Shown: positions 23,720 through 31,193 of the stretch, in pieces | Layout: every line of letters starts with the position of its first letter | Numbering within the stretch: position 1 is the first letter of the stretch | NCBI GenBank assembly: GCA_963702495.1 | Contig: CAVPDA010000007.1 | Location: forward strand, 62,001-126,000 | Reading direction: 5' to 3' | Origin: CAVPDA01 sp963702495 | Lineage (GTDB): Bacteria; Pseudomonadota; Gammaproteobacteria; Burkholderiales; Rhodocyclaceae | DNA length: 64,000 nt | Notes under the pieces: model-generated | Seen by the model: only the letters and a program-made list of their open reading frames with translations | Database searches by the model: none | Told to the model about the DNA's origin: nothing | Program-made: the position numbers and the translations under genes

Positions 23720-26227
23720 ATGCCCAACGACGCTTTCATATCCTACAGCCACCGCGCGGACTTCGCGCTGGCTGCCGCTGTCGAGAAAGGCCTGGAGAAG
23801 CTGGCCAAACCCCTGTTCTCGATCCGGGCGATGGAGGTCTTCCGCGACGAAAGCGATCTTGCGGCGAGTTCCGGATTGACGCCCGCGCTGGAGAAGCACC
23901 TGGCGCAGTCGCGCTGGCTGATCGTCTTCGCCTCCCGCACCGCGGCCCGCTCCGCCTATTGCGGCGACGAAGTGGCGTGGTGGGTACGCCAGCGGGGGAC
24001 GGATCAGCTTCTCATCGCGCTCACCGACGGCCAGATTGCCTGGGACCGGCAGCGGGGCGACTTCGACTGGAGCGCGACCGACGCGCTGCCCGAATGCCTG
24101 CGCGGCGCGTTCCAGTCCGAGCCGCGCTATGTGGATCTGCGCGAAGTCAAGCAGAGCGCGGACCTGTCTCTGGCGAACCCGACCTTCCGCTTCGCCATGC
24201 TGGACCTGGCGGCGCCGGTCCGCGGCATCGCCAAGAACCAGCTCGACAACGAGGACGTCAAGCGCAACCGCATGTTCCGCCTGCTGGTGCGGGCCGGCGT
24301 CACCGCGATCGCGCTGTTCGGTGCCGCCGCTGCGGTCATGGCGGTGGTGGCGCGGCAGCAGGCGCAGCAGTCGCTGTCGCGGCAACTGTCGGCCCAGTCG
24401 CTGCGGCTGGTGCGCGCTCAGCCCGATCTCGGCCTGCTGCTGGCGGTCGAGGCGCTCAACATCGCGGACTCGGTGGAGGGCCGCGCCGGCCTGCTCGACG
24501 CCCTGCTGGACCAGCCGCATCTGATTCGCGTGTTGCACGGGTCAACCAGGGACGATCTCGAGCGCCAGGGATTCCGCTTCTTCGGCCCTGCCCGGCCGGG
24601 CGCAGGCCAGGGCGCCGCGACTGCCCCTGCCAAGGCATCATCCGGCTGCGAAGGCGGTGCCGAGTCCTCCGCCGCAAGCGTGGACGGCAAGCTCACCGCC
24701 TACGGCTGCTACGGCGGCGACGTGCGCATCGCCGGCGCCGGCGGAACGCGCGGCGCCTTCTCCCGCATCGGCCACCAGCAGCCGGTCATGAGCGTACTGT
24801 TCTCTGCCGACGGGCGGCTGCTGATCTCGGGCGGCTACGACGGCAGGATCCTGCTGTGGGACGTCACAACGGGAGTCGGCATGGAGCCCGCCTTCGCCGA
24901 CAACGAGCTGCCGGTGCTGGCTCTCGGGCTCAGCGCCGACGGCAGGTCGCTCGCCAGCCTCCACGAGGGCGGCCCGCCCAAGCTTTGGGACCTCGCCGTG
25001 CAGCCGCGCCTGAAGACGCCGGTAGCGGGCGTCGCCGATCCCGGCGAGGTACTGGCGGTCGTGGGCGAGCGCAGCCTGATCGAGTCCAACACGATCGAGT
25101 GGCGTACCGGCGACCGCCAGCGGCTGGCGCGGGAAATCGTCGGGCCCGAGCGCGCGGGTCAGTTCCTGGGCCTGTGGGCTGCCGGCAAGCCGCTTTACGC
25201 CGGCCAGCTCGGCTTGTCCGACGCCACCCTTCCCGCCTACGACAACGACGCGGGCATCGCGCTGGCCGTGGACGTTCCGGCAGCCGGAAACGAGAGCCGG
25301 CTGTTGGTGCGCAGCACCGACCCGGCCGGCCCGCGATTGGAGATTCCCCTTCCATCCTATGTGCAGGCGACGGCAATCTCGCGCGACGGCAAACGGCTGG
25401 CGGGCGCCGCCGGGCGGACGCTGTGGATGTGGGAGCTGCCGTCCGGAAAACTGCTGTTCGGTCCGGTGGACCTGGAAGGCGAACCGCGCGTGCTCCTGTT
25501 CGGCAGGGCGGACGCATTTCTCGCCGCCGGATTGGCCGACGGCCGGCTGCTGGTGCTCGATCCGGCCGACGGCAAGCCGCTGCGGCAGGCGCTCGACGCC
25601 CATCAAAGCACCGGCTCGCTCGGCATCCAGGCCGCGGCCCTGAGCGCCGACGGAAAGCGTGCCGCCACCGGCGGTGTGGACGGTCAGATCCTGGTCTGGG
25701 ATACCGGCACCTGGCAGCGGCGGACACCGATGCCGGCCTACGGCTTCAAGGTGCGGCCGGGCCCGGCCTTCGAGGGTTCGTACTCGGTTCCGGCCGTCGC
25801 CTTCGATCCGGACGACGCACTCTTTGCCGCCGCCACCACCCGCGGTCCGGCGGTCTGGTTCCGCGGCGGCCTGGACTGGCTGCGGCGCGGGCTCGCCAGT
25901 CGGGCGGTGAGCCGGATCGGGTTTTCTCCCGACGGCCGCTCCCTGGTGACGGTCGGCGCCGACGGAGTGCTGGAATGGAGCATGGATGCGGAGGACTGGA
26001 AGCGCAGGGCCTGCGCCGTCGCCGACCGCAATCTCACCCAGGCGGAGTGGCGGCAGTACGTGTCCTTCGACGCGGGACAGCAATCGGGGTGGAAGCGCGT
26101 GTTCGAACCGGGCTACCGCTCGACCTGCCCCGAACGGTCTGCGGGCAGCGAGGACGCCGCGCCCCGCAACAAGCAAGCTGCGCCCGCGGCGACAGCACCG
26201 CAGAGCTATCCCGCGCCGACCCGGTAG
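23720..26227 (+). CDS. TIR-TM-WD40 repeat protein
   Basis: An 835-aa protein. The N-terminal TIR domain (about 1-150) starts NDAFISYSHRADFA. Glu84 in YCGDEVAWW is at the position of the catalytic Glu of NADase-type TIR domains. A transmembrane helix follows at about 190-211, then the ARQQAQQSLSRQLSAQSLRL and LGLLLAVEALNIAD linker typical of repeat-sensor proteins, then about seven WD40-like blades (for example LLISGGYDGRILLWDV). This layout occurs in bacterial TIR immune or conflict effectors, with WD40 as sensor. Whether it is a defence protein is inference. It lies in opposite orientation inside the nor locus and its end overlaps norF by 22 bp. A longer frame from 23618 is unlikely. Confidence 0.82.
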   Translation: MPNDAFISYSHRADFALAAAVEKGLEKLAKPLFSIRAMEVFRDESDLAASSGLTPALEKHLAQSRWLIVFASRTAARSAYCGDEVAWWVRQRGTDQLLIALTDGQIAWDRQRGDFDWSATDALPECLRGAFQSEPRYVDLREVKQSADLSLANPTFRFAMLDLAAPVRGIAKNQLDNEDVKRNRMFRLLVRAGVTAIALFGAAAAVMAVVARQQAQQSLSRQLSAQSLRLVRAQPDLGLLLAVEALNIADSVEGRAGLLDALLDQPHLIRVLHGSTRDDLERQGFRFFGPARPGAGQGAATAPAKASSGCEGGAESSAASVDGKLTAYGCYGGDVRIAGAGGTRGAFSRIGHQQPVMSVLFSADGRLLISGGYDGRILLWDVTTGVGMEPAFADNELPVLALGLSADGRSLASLHEGGPPKLWDLAVQPRLKTPVAGVADPGEVLAVVGERSLIESNTIEWRTGDRQRLAREIVGPERAGQFLGLWAAGKPLYAGQLGLSDATLPAYDNDAGIALAVDVPAAGNESRLLVRSTDPAGPRLEIPLPSYVQATAISRDGKRLAGAAGRTLWMWELPSGKLLFGPVDLEGEPRVLLFGRADAFLAAGLADGRLLVLDPADGKPLRQALDAHQSTGSLGIQAAALSADGKRAATGGVDGQILVWDTGTWQRRTPMPAYGFKVRPGPAFEGSYSVPAVAFDPDDALFAAATTRGPAVWFRGGLDWLRRGLASRAVSRIGFSPDGRSLVTVGADGVLEWSMDAEDWKRRACAVADRNLTQAEWRQYVSFDAGQQSGWKRVFEPGYRSTCPERSAGSEDAAPRNKQAAPAATAPQSYPAPTR

Positions 26228-26478
26228 GCCAGCGCGATCAATCCGAGCACGGCCACCAGCCAGCCCAGCATGAGCAGTTTCCAGCGCAGCCGGACGAAGC
26301 GCAGGCCCATGAATTCGTTGATCACCAGGCGCGACTTGATGAACGCCAGGATCAGGACGCTGCCGACGGCGGCCCATCCCTCGGCGCCGATTTCGCCGAT
26401 GGCATAGGAGACACCGGTGGCCAGCATCAGCACCACCAGCGTGCGGTTGAGGCAGGAGATGGCCGAATAGCGGGTCAT
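26206..26478 (-). CDS. norF: NorF, small COX4-like subunit
   Basis: A 90-aa protein with three hydrophobic helices (NRTLVVLMLATGVSYAIG, a segment around AAVGSVLILAFIKSRLV, and KLLMLGWLVAVLGLIALAY). It matches the prokaryotic cytochrome c oxidase subunit IV/NorF family. It starts on the stop of norE (ATGA). NorF and NorE support full NO reductase activity in some denitrifiers. Confidence 0.85.
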   Translation of the reverse strand: MTRYSAISCLNRTLVVLMLATGVSYAIGEIGAEGWAAVGSVLILAFIKSRLVINEFMGLRFVRLRWKLLMLGWLVAVLGLIALAYRVGAG

Positions 26479-27116
26479 CGCATCACATAGATGAGCGGGA
26501 AAAGGATCAGCCACACCAGATCCACCATGTGCCAGTAGCTCGCCCCCGTCTCCATGCCATGGTGATCGGCGGAAGAATAGCCGCCGCGGCGCGTTTTGAG
26601 CAGGACCGCGGCCAGGATGATCATGCCCAGGATGACGTGCATGAAGTGGAAGAAGGTGAGCGAGATGTAGAACATGTAGAAGGCGTTGGTGGACAGGTTG
26701 ATGCCGATCGAGAACTTGGCGTGGTACTCGAACAGCTTCACCACCAGGAAGCCGGCGCCGCAGGCGATGCCGGCCGCCAGCCAGCGCGCCGAAGTCTGCG
26801 ACCGGTCGCGCTTGATCGCATTCACCGCGCGCGCCACGAAATAGCTCGCAGTGAGCAGCACGACGGTGTTGAGCGCCCCCGCCTCGCGGTCGAGGGTGAG
26901 CTGCATCTCGTTGAACAGGGCGACGTTCTTGGCCCGGGTGAAGGCGTAGCTGACGAAGAACACGCCGAAGGCCAGCAGTTCGGCGAAGATGAAGATCCAG
27001 ATGGCGAGGTCGCCCGGCAGATCGCCGTCTTGTGGCGCGTTCAGCCCGGCCGCCTCTGTGTCGGGCGAGTCGGGGAGCGCTATGGGTGCGTTGTCGGAAA
27101 GGACTGGGGACTTCAA
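26475..27116 (-). CDS. norE: NorE, cytochrome oxidase subunit III-like protein
   Basis: A polytopic protein of the COX3 family: GDLPGDLAIWIFIFAELLAF at the start of the conserved part, then about five helices including FYISLTFFHFMHVILGMI, and a C-terminal ASYWHMVDLVWLILFPLIYV. The start is uncertain. An ATG at 27212 gives 245 aa. A TTG at 27116 gives 213 aa and an N-terminus more like other NorE proteins, and it leaves the FNR-type promoter (27146-27187) upstream. I prefer 27116. The stop overlaps the norF start. Confidence 0.8.
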   Translation of the reverse strand: MKSPVLSDNAPIALPDSPDTEAAGLNAPQDGDLPGDLAIWIFIFAELLAFGVFFVSYAFTRAKNVALFNEMQLTLDREAGALNTVVLLTASYFVARAVNAIKRDRSQTSARWLAAGIACGAGFLVVKLFEYHAKFSIGINLSTNAFYMFYISLTFFHFMHVILGMIILAAVLLKTRRGGYSSADHHGMETGASYWHMVDLVWLILFPLIYVMR

Positions 27117-27173
27117 CGGGGCGAGGGCGACGAGAACTCGGCGCCATGATAGCCGGGACGCGGCACGCCGCAC

Positions 27174-27187
27174 TTGATCAAGGATAA
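27174..27187 (-). promoter_or_regulatory. FNR/Dnr-type box for norEF
   Basis: Minus strand TTATCCTTGATCAA is a 7/10 match with a perfect ATCAA half. The -10-like TATCAT (27146-27151) follows 22 bp later, predicting a start near 27139. This only makes sense if norE starts downstream of 27139. Confidence 0.45.
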
Positions 27188-27211
27188 GCCGGCCGAGGGG
27201 CGTGCAGGGCA

Positions 27212-27526
27212 ATGTCCGCGTGCGGCGACCGGTGGCAACCGCGGGAGCGCCTCAAGAACAACGGCCTTTGCCGCATGTCCTGTGGATTTGGAGCACTTGC
27301 GGCGACTCCGACGCAAGACGAGGTATCCGGCGTATCGTTCGGGTGCGGAGGGGAAACCGCCCGAGGCGTCCAAGTAGCGATACACTTCGCGCCTTTAGTG
27401 ACCGGAGGCCTAGGCGGTGGAAGGCAAGGGGAAGAAGCCTCGGGTGAGGCAGGTGATTTTGCAGAATTGAAGGAGCATTTTCAGCAGATGGTAGTCAATC
27501 GCCTGACAGGCAAGGAGAACGTATGA
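27212..27526 (+). CDS. Possible 104-aa upstream ORF
   Basis: An open frame filling most of the 310-bp gap between norE and the DUF2092 gene. Its last part (GDFAELKEHFQQMVVNRLTG) looks protein-like, while the first two thirds are Gly/Arg-rich and unconvincing. Its TGA overlaps the ATG of the DUF2092 gene (ATGA). There is no good ribosome-binding site before 27212. It may be a decayed gene end, a short coupled leader, or chance. Confidence 0.25.
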   Translation: MSACGDRWQPRERLKNNGLCRMSCGFGALAATPTQDEVSGVSFGCGGETARGVQVAIHFAPLVTGGLGGGRQGEEASGEAGDFAELKEHFQQMVVNRLTGKENV

Positions 27527-28326
27527 AGCAACAACCGAATACAAGACCAAGCATCAAGCGCGGCCTTCTGGCCGCCTCCCTCGCGCTCGGCTTCGGCCTT
27601 TCGGCCGGCTCTGCGATGGCAGCGGAAGGCCTCAACCAGCACGCCGACGAGATCCTGCAATCGATGTCCAAGTTTCTTGCGGGGACGAAGGCCTTCAGCG
27701 TGACCGCTGATATCAGCAATGAGTTCATCACGACCGAGGCGCAGAAACTGCAACTGAACAGTCACGCCACCGTCCTCGTGGAGCGGCCGTCGCGGTTCTA
27801 TGTAACCCGCAAGGGCAAGTTCGCCGACGCGGAACTGATCTTCGACGGCAGCAAGCTGACGCTCTACGGCAAGACTGCGAATGGCTACGTCCAGAAGGAT
27901 GTCGCCGGAACCATCGATCAGGCGATCTCTACCATCGAAACCGATTCCGGACTGAGTTTACCAGGGGCGGACCTGCTGCTGTCCAATCCCTACAAGGTTC
28001 TTTCCTCCGGCGTAACCAGCAGCGGCTACTACGGAATGGCCTACGTGGGAGGCGTCCAGTGCCATCACCTGGCGTTTCGCACGCCCAAAGTTGACTGGCA
28101 GATCTGGGTGAAGGAGGGCGCCGAGCCGCTGCCCATGAAGTATGTGATCACCACCAAGTGGACGGCAGGGGCTCCGCAGTACAGCGTCGAACTGAGCAAC
28201 TGGAATACCAAACCGGCGATCGCGGCGGACAAGTTCAAGTTTGTGGTGCCACAGGGCGCGAAAAAGCTGCAAGCGCTCGCGGCTGACGAAACGGGAGAGT
28301 TTGCGCCGTCCGAGGAGGGCAAGTGA
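27523..28326 (+). CDS. DUF2092 secreted protein
   Basis: A 267-aa exported protein with signal peptide (about 1-34, SAMAAEG). The mature part matches DUF2092, a LolA/outer-membrane-lipoprotein-carrier-like fold: HADEILQSMSKFLAGTKAFS, ERPSRFYVTRKGKFADAEL, FDGSKLTLYGKTANGYV. The biological role is unknown. The ribosome-binding site is AAGGAG. It is followed directly by a small secreted protein gene with which such proteins commonly pair. Confidence 0.82.
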   Translation: MKQQPNTRPSIKRGLLAASLALGFGLSAGSAMAAEGLNQHADEILQSMSKFLAGTKAFSVTADISNEFITTEAQKLQLNSHATVLVERPSRFYVTRKGKFADAELIFDGSKLTLYGKTANGYVQKDVAGTIDQAISTIETDSGLSLPGADLLLSNPYKVLSSGVTSSGYYGMAYVGGVQCHHLAFRTPKVDWQIWVKEGAEPLPMKYVITTKWTAGAPQYSVELSNWNTKPAIAADKFKFVVPQGAKKLQALAADETGEFAPSEEGK

Positions 28327-28712
28327 TGAAGAGTTCGACTGTTCTGATGTTGGCACTTGGGTGTGCAGTGGCCGCTGGCGAGCTACTGCCGGGCGGCGGG
28401 ATCATCGACGGAGGCCTCCTCGTCAAAGAGGCCCAAGCGATTGTCGGCAGGCCGCTGACGCCGGTGAGCGTCGCGGGAGTGGCCCGGCGCACGACGCGGC
28501 GCATGATCGTCGCGACTTCCGTTTACGTCGTTGCGCTGCCACCGGCCTGCACGACCGTCATCATTGAGGGCACCACGTTGCACCAGTGCGGCGGAACCTA
28601 CTACCAGCCCCCGGTACCCAGTACGTGGTCGTCAACGTCCAGTAAGCGCACTCGCCGACACGGCGGACCGTTTCCGGCCGGGAGGCGTATCGATGTCCGG
28701 TCGCACGCCTGA
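28326..28712 (+). CDS. Small secreted protein, apparently frameshifted near its end
   Basis: It starts at an ATG overlapping the DUF2092 stop (TGATG). A signal-like N-terminus is followed by VGRPLTPVSVAGVARRTTRR and VYVVALPPACTTVIIEGTTL, then CGGTYYQPP. As written, the frame continues with a Ser/Arg-rich tail to 28712. Removing one base from the C5 run at 28608-28612 would instead give GTQYVVVNVQ and a stop at 28643-28645, the usual end of this kind of protein. So the gene is either frameshifted or the base call in the C run is wrong. The function is unknown. Confidence 0.65.
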   Translation: MKSSTVLMLALGCAVAAGELLPGGGIIDGGLLVKEAQAIVGRPLTPVSVAGVARRTTRRMIVATSVYVVALPPACTTVIIEGTTLHQCGGTYYQPPVPSTWSSTSSKRTRRHGGPFPAGRRIDVRSHA

Positions 28713-28923
28713 GGCGCAACTGCAGCGCACGCCTCAGGTACTCCCCGTCCGCTGAACCGTGGCGCAGGGCCGCGACACTAAGGTCTCTGTCGCGTTCCTT
28801 ACGAACGGGCTGCTCGTCTGCCAACCGTAGCATGCTGTAGCCATGACGCGGTGCTCGCCTGTGCGCAAGTGAATCCCCTGCCGGCAAGTCGTTTCCAAGT
28901 CATGCGAAGATCACCAAGAGAAA

Positions 28924-28944
28924 ACGGGGGCCAGCGGCCCCCGT
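28924..28944 (-). terminator. Intrinsic terminator of norCB
   Basis: ACGGGGGCC and GGCCCCCGT form a perfect 9-bp stem with a 3-nt loop. On the minus strand it is followed by TTTTCTCTT. It lies 26 bp after the norB stop. Confidence 0.85.
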
Positions 28945-28969
28945 CCTGTTGCACCCGGAAACTTCCGGT

Positions 28970-30349
28970 CTATGCCTTGGCCGTGCTCTCGTCACCTTTG
29001 ACGAAGAAGCTCGCGATATAGACCAGCAGGCCGATCAGGAACACCACGCCGGTCCATTCGCGCATCCAGTAGAACAGCGACACCTGGTCCTGCGCCGACA
29101 TGAACGGCACGGGCGTCGAGGACACGCGCTGCAGCCACACCTGCAGGATGCCGGCGGCGGTGAGGAAGAGCGTGATGAACACCATGGCGATCGTCATCAG
29201 CCAGAACGACCACATCTCCAGCACCTGCGCCTTCTCCGAGTTGGCGGCGCGGCCGCGCAGGATCGGCATGGCGTAGGAGATCATGGTCAGCACCACCAGC
29301 ACGTAGGCGCCGTAGAACGCCATGTGGCCATGGGCGGCGGTGATCTGGGTGCCGTGGGTGTAGTAGTTCACCGGAGCCAGGGTGTGCAGGAAGCCCCACA
29401 CGCCGGCGCCGAGGAAGGCCATCACGCCGGTGCCCAGGGCCCACAGCGTCGCCGCCTTGTTCGGATGCTCGCGACGGCGGCGGTTCACCATGTTGAAGGC
29501 GAACACGGTCATGGCGAAGAACGGGATGGGCTCTAGGGCGGAGAAGATGGAACCCCACCATTGCCAGTATTCCGGCGCGCCGATCCAGTAGTAGTGGTGG
29601 CCGGTGCCGATGATGCCGGTGACCAGCGTCAGGGTGATGATGACGTACAGCCACTTCTCGATCACTTCGCGATCGACGCCCGTCACCTTGATCAGGACGA
29701 AGGCCAGCATCGCGCCGAGGATCAGTTCCCACACGCCTTCCACCCAGAGGTGCACCACCCACCACCAGTAGAACTTGTCCAGCACCAGATTGTGCGGGTT
29801 GTAGAAGGAGAACAGGAAGAACACGGCGAGGCCCCACAGGCCCAGCAGCAGCACCATGTTGATGGCGGTCTTGCGGCCCTTCAGTACCGTCATGGTGATG
29901 TTGAACAGGAACGCGAGGACGACGATGACGATGCCGACCTTGGTGATCAGGGGCTGCTCCAGGAACTCGCGCCCCATGGTTTCGAGGATGTCGTTGCCGG
30001 TCAGCTTCGCCAGCGTCGCGTAGGGCAGGGCCAGGTAGCCGACGATGGTCAGCGCGCCGGCCACGAGGAAGATCCAGAACATCAGTATGGCCAGCCCGGG
30101 ACTGACAAGCTCGGTCTCCGATTCCTCGGGAACGAGGTAGTAGGCCGCTCCCATGAAGCCGAACAGCAGCCACACGATGAGCAGGTTGGTATGGACCATG
30201 CGTGCGATGTTGAACGGGATCTCGGGGAACAGGAAATCGCCGACGACATACTGCAGGCCCATGATCAGGCCGAACAGGATCTGGCCTACGAACAGTCCGA
30301 TGGCCGCAATGAAATACGGCTTGGCAACCGCTTGGGATTTGTATTGCAT
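28970..30349 (-). CDS. norB: NorB, nitric oxide reductase catalytic subunit (cNOR)
   Basis: A 459-aa twelve-helix membrane protein of the heme-copper oxidase superfamily. Heme and FeB ligands are visible as His in MVHTNLLIVW, HLWVEGVWELI (with the NOR-specific Glu), GTGHHYYWIG, and the late HGHMAFYGAYV region. It reduces 2 NO to N2O at the heme b3/FeB centre. No quinol-oxidase N-terminal extension (qNOR) is present, and norC lies upstream, so this is the cytochrome c-dependent type. Confidence 0.95.
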   Translation of the reverse strand: MQYKSQAVAKPYFIAAIGLFVGQILFGLIMGLQYVVGDFLFPEIPFNIARMVHTNLLIVWLLFGFMGAAYYLVPEESETELVSPGLAILMFWIFLVAGALTIVGYLALPYATLAKLTGNDILETMGREFLEQPLITKVGIVIVVLAFLFNITMTVLKGRKTAINMVLLLGLWGLAVFFLFSFYNPHNLVLDKFYWWWVVHLWVEGVWELILGAMLAFVLIKVTGVDREVIEKWLYVIITLTLVTGIIGTGHHYYWIGAPEYWQWWGSIFSALEPIPFFAMTVFAFNMVNRRRREHPNKAATLWALGTGVMAFLGAGVWGFLHTLAPVNYYTHGTQITAAHGHMAFYGAYVLVVLTMISYAMPILRGRAANSEKAQVLEMWSFWLMTIAMVFITLFLTAAGILQVWLQRVSSTPVPFMSAQDQVSLFYWMREWTGVVFLIGLLVYIASFFVKGDESTAKA

Positions 30350-30438
30350 CTATCGCTCCTTTATGTTTCGTTCCGCTATCGGGCGGGCCGCGCTGGGCGC
30401 GGCGTTCGGCTCCAGGGTCGCATCCCGCTTTCCCTCAC

Positions 30439-30520
30439 TCCCGACCTCTCTCCCAGAGGGAGAGAGGAGGGTCGAGGCTCCCTTCTCCCGCTGCGCGGGA
30501 GAAGGGGCGGGGATGAGGGC
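30439..30520. repeat. REP-like hairpins between norC and norB
   Basis: Two adjacent palindromes in the 194-bp norC-norB gap. One has arms CCTCTCTCCC and GGGAGAGAGG, the other CCCTTCTCCCGC and GCGGGAGAAGGG. They resemble the palindromes at 16351 and 19388. Within a polycistronic nor mRNA they could stabilise norC or lower norB read-through. Confidence 0.6.
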
Positions 30521-30543
30521 AGGCCCCTGCTCCGCCCTCCGCC

Positions 30544-30969
30544 TCACCCTTCGATGTTGGGCGGCCACTTGGCGGTGTTGATCTCGGACGTGTATTTCAG
30601 GAACGCGACGAGATCGTCCAACTCCTTGTCGCTGAGATTGAATTGCGGCATTTGACGTCGGCCGGGCGCGCCGGTGGGCTGCGCCTTGATCCATCCCTTG
30701 ATGAACTCCGGCCCGCGGCGCGGGTAGACGTTGCCGAGTTCCGGTGCGAAGTAGGCGCCTTCGCCGAGCAGCGTATGGCAGCCGATGCAGTTCCGGGTTT
30801 CCCAGATCTTCTTCCCGGCGACCACTTCCGCGGTCAGGTTCTGACGATTGTCGCGCTTGGGCAGCGTGCCGGTGGTGTCGAAGGTCAGCGCCAGGAACAG
30901 CAGGAAAAAGAAGACGGTCCCGCCGTAGAAGACGTTGCGTGCCATCGACGTGGTGAATGTGCCACTCAT
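30544..30969 (-). CDS. norC: NorC, cytochrome c subunit of nitric oxide reductase
   Basis: A 141-aa protein. One N-terminal transmembrane anchor (about 13-30) is followed by a periplasmic cytochrome c domain with CIGCH (C61, C64, H65) and an axial Met in the RRQMPQFNLSD region. It feeds electrons to NorB. The ATG at 30969 gives the usual NorC length; longer frames would run through the promoter. Transcribed with norB from the FNR-type promoter at 31017-31058. Confidence 0.93.
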   Translation of the reverse strand: MSGTFTTSMARNVFYGGTVFFFLLFLALTFDTTGTLPKRDNRQNLTAEVVAGKKIWETRNCIGCHTLLGEGAYFAPELGNVYPRRGPEFIKGWIKAQPTGAPGRRQMPQFNLSDKELDDLVAFLKYTSEINTAKWPPNIEG

Positions 30970-31016
30970 ATTGTTGGTCCCCCTTGTCATCGGTGCTGCT
31001 CGCGCAGCGTCCGGCA

Positions 31017-31058
31017 AATGTAGGAGCGGGGCGCCGGATGGTCCTTGACTCGCGTCAA
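31017..31058 (-). promoter_or_regulatory. FNR/Dnr-type class II promoter of norCB
   Basis: The box TTGACTCGCGTCAA (31045-31058) is a perfect palindrome TTGAC-N4-GTCAA, 8/10 to consensus. On the minus strand TACATT (31017-31022, -10) follows exactly 22 bp later. The predicted start is near 31010 and norC begins at 30969. Confidence 0.75.
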
Positions 31059-31160
31059 CTTCCCGGCCGGGCGCAGCCGCCCGGGCGGCGGAACGGCGCC
31101 GCCGGCGGCAGATCACGGGCGGTGTCGCCGGGCGCCGCCGGGAGAGGTGCCCCGTGCCGG

Positions 31161-31166
31161 TATAAT
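31161..31166 (+). promoter_or_regulatory. -10 element of the HlyD/ATPase operon
   Basis: A perfect TATAAT, 28 bp before the GTG at 31194. No -35 hexamer can be seen at the right distance, so an activator may be needed. Confidence 0.4.
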
Positions 31167-31193
31167 CGCCGTTCCCTCCATCGACCTGCCAAC

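Noticed and set aside
23683..26490. A 935-codon plus-strand frame overlapping the TIR-WD40 gene
   Set aside because: Arg/Pro/Ala-rich composition with no motif; the TIR-WD40 frame is the coding one.
26206..27147. A single 313-aa minus-strand protein
   Set aside because: Its last 90 codons are norF; the upstream part is the wrong frame of norE.
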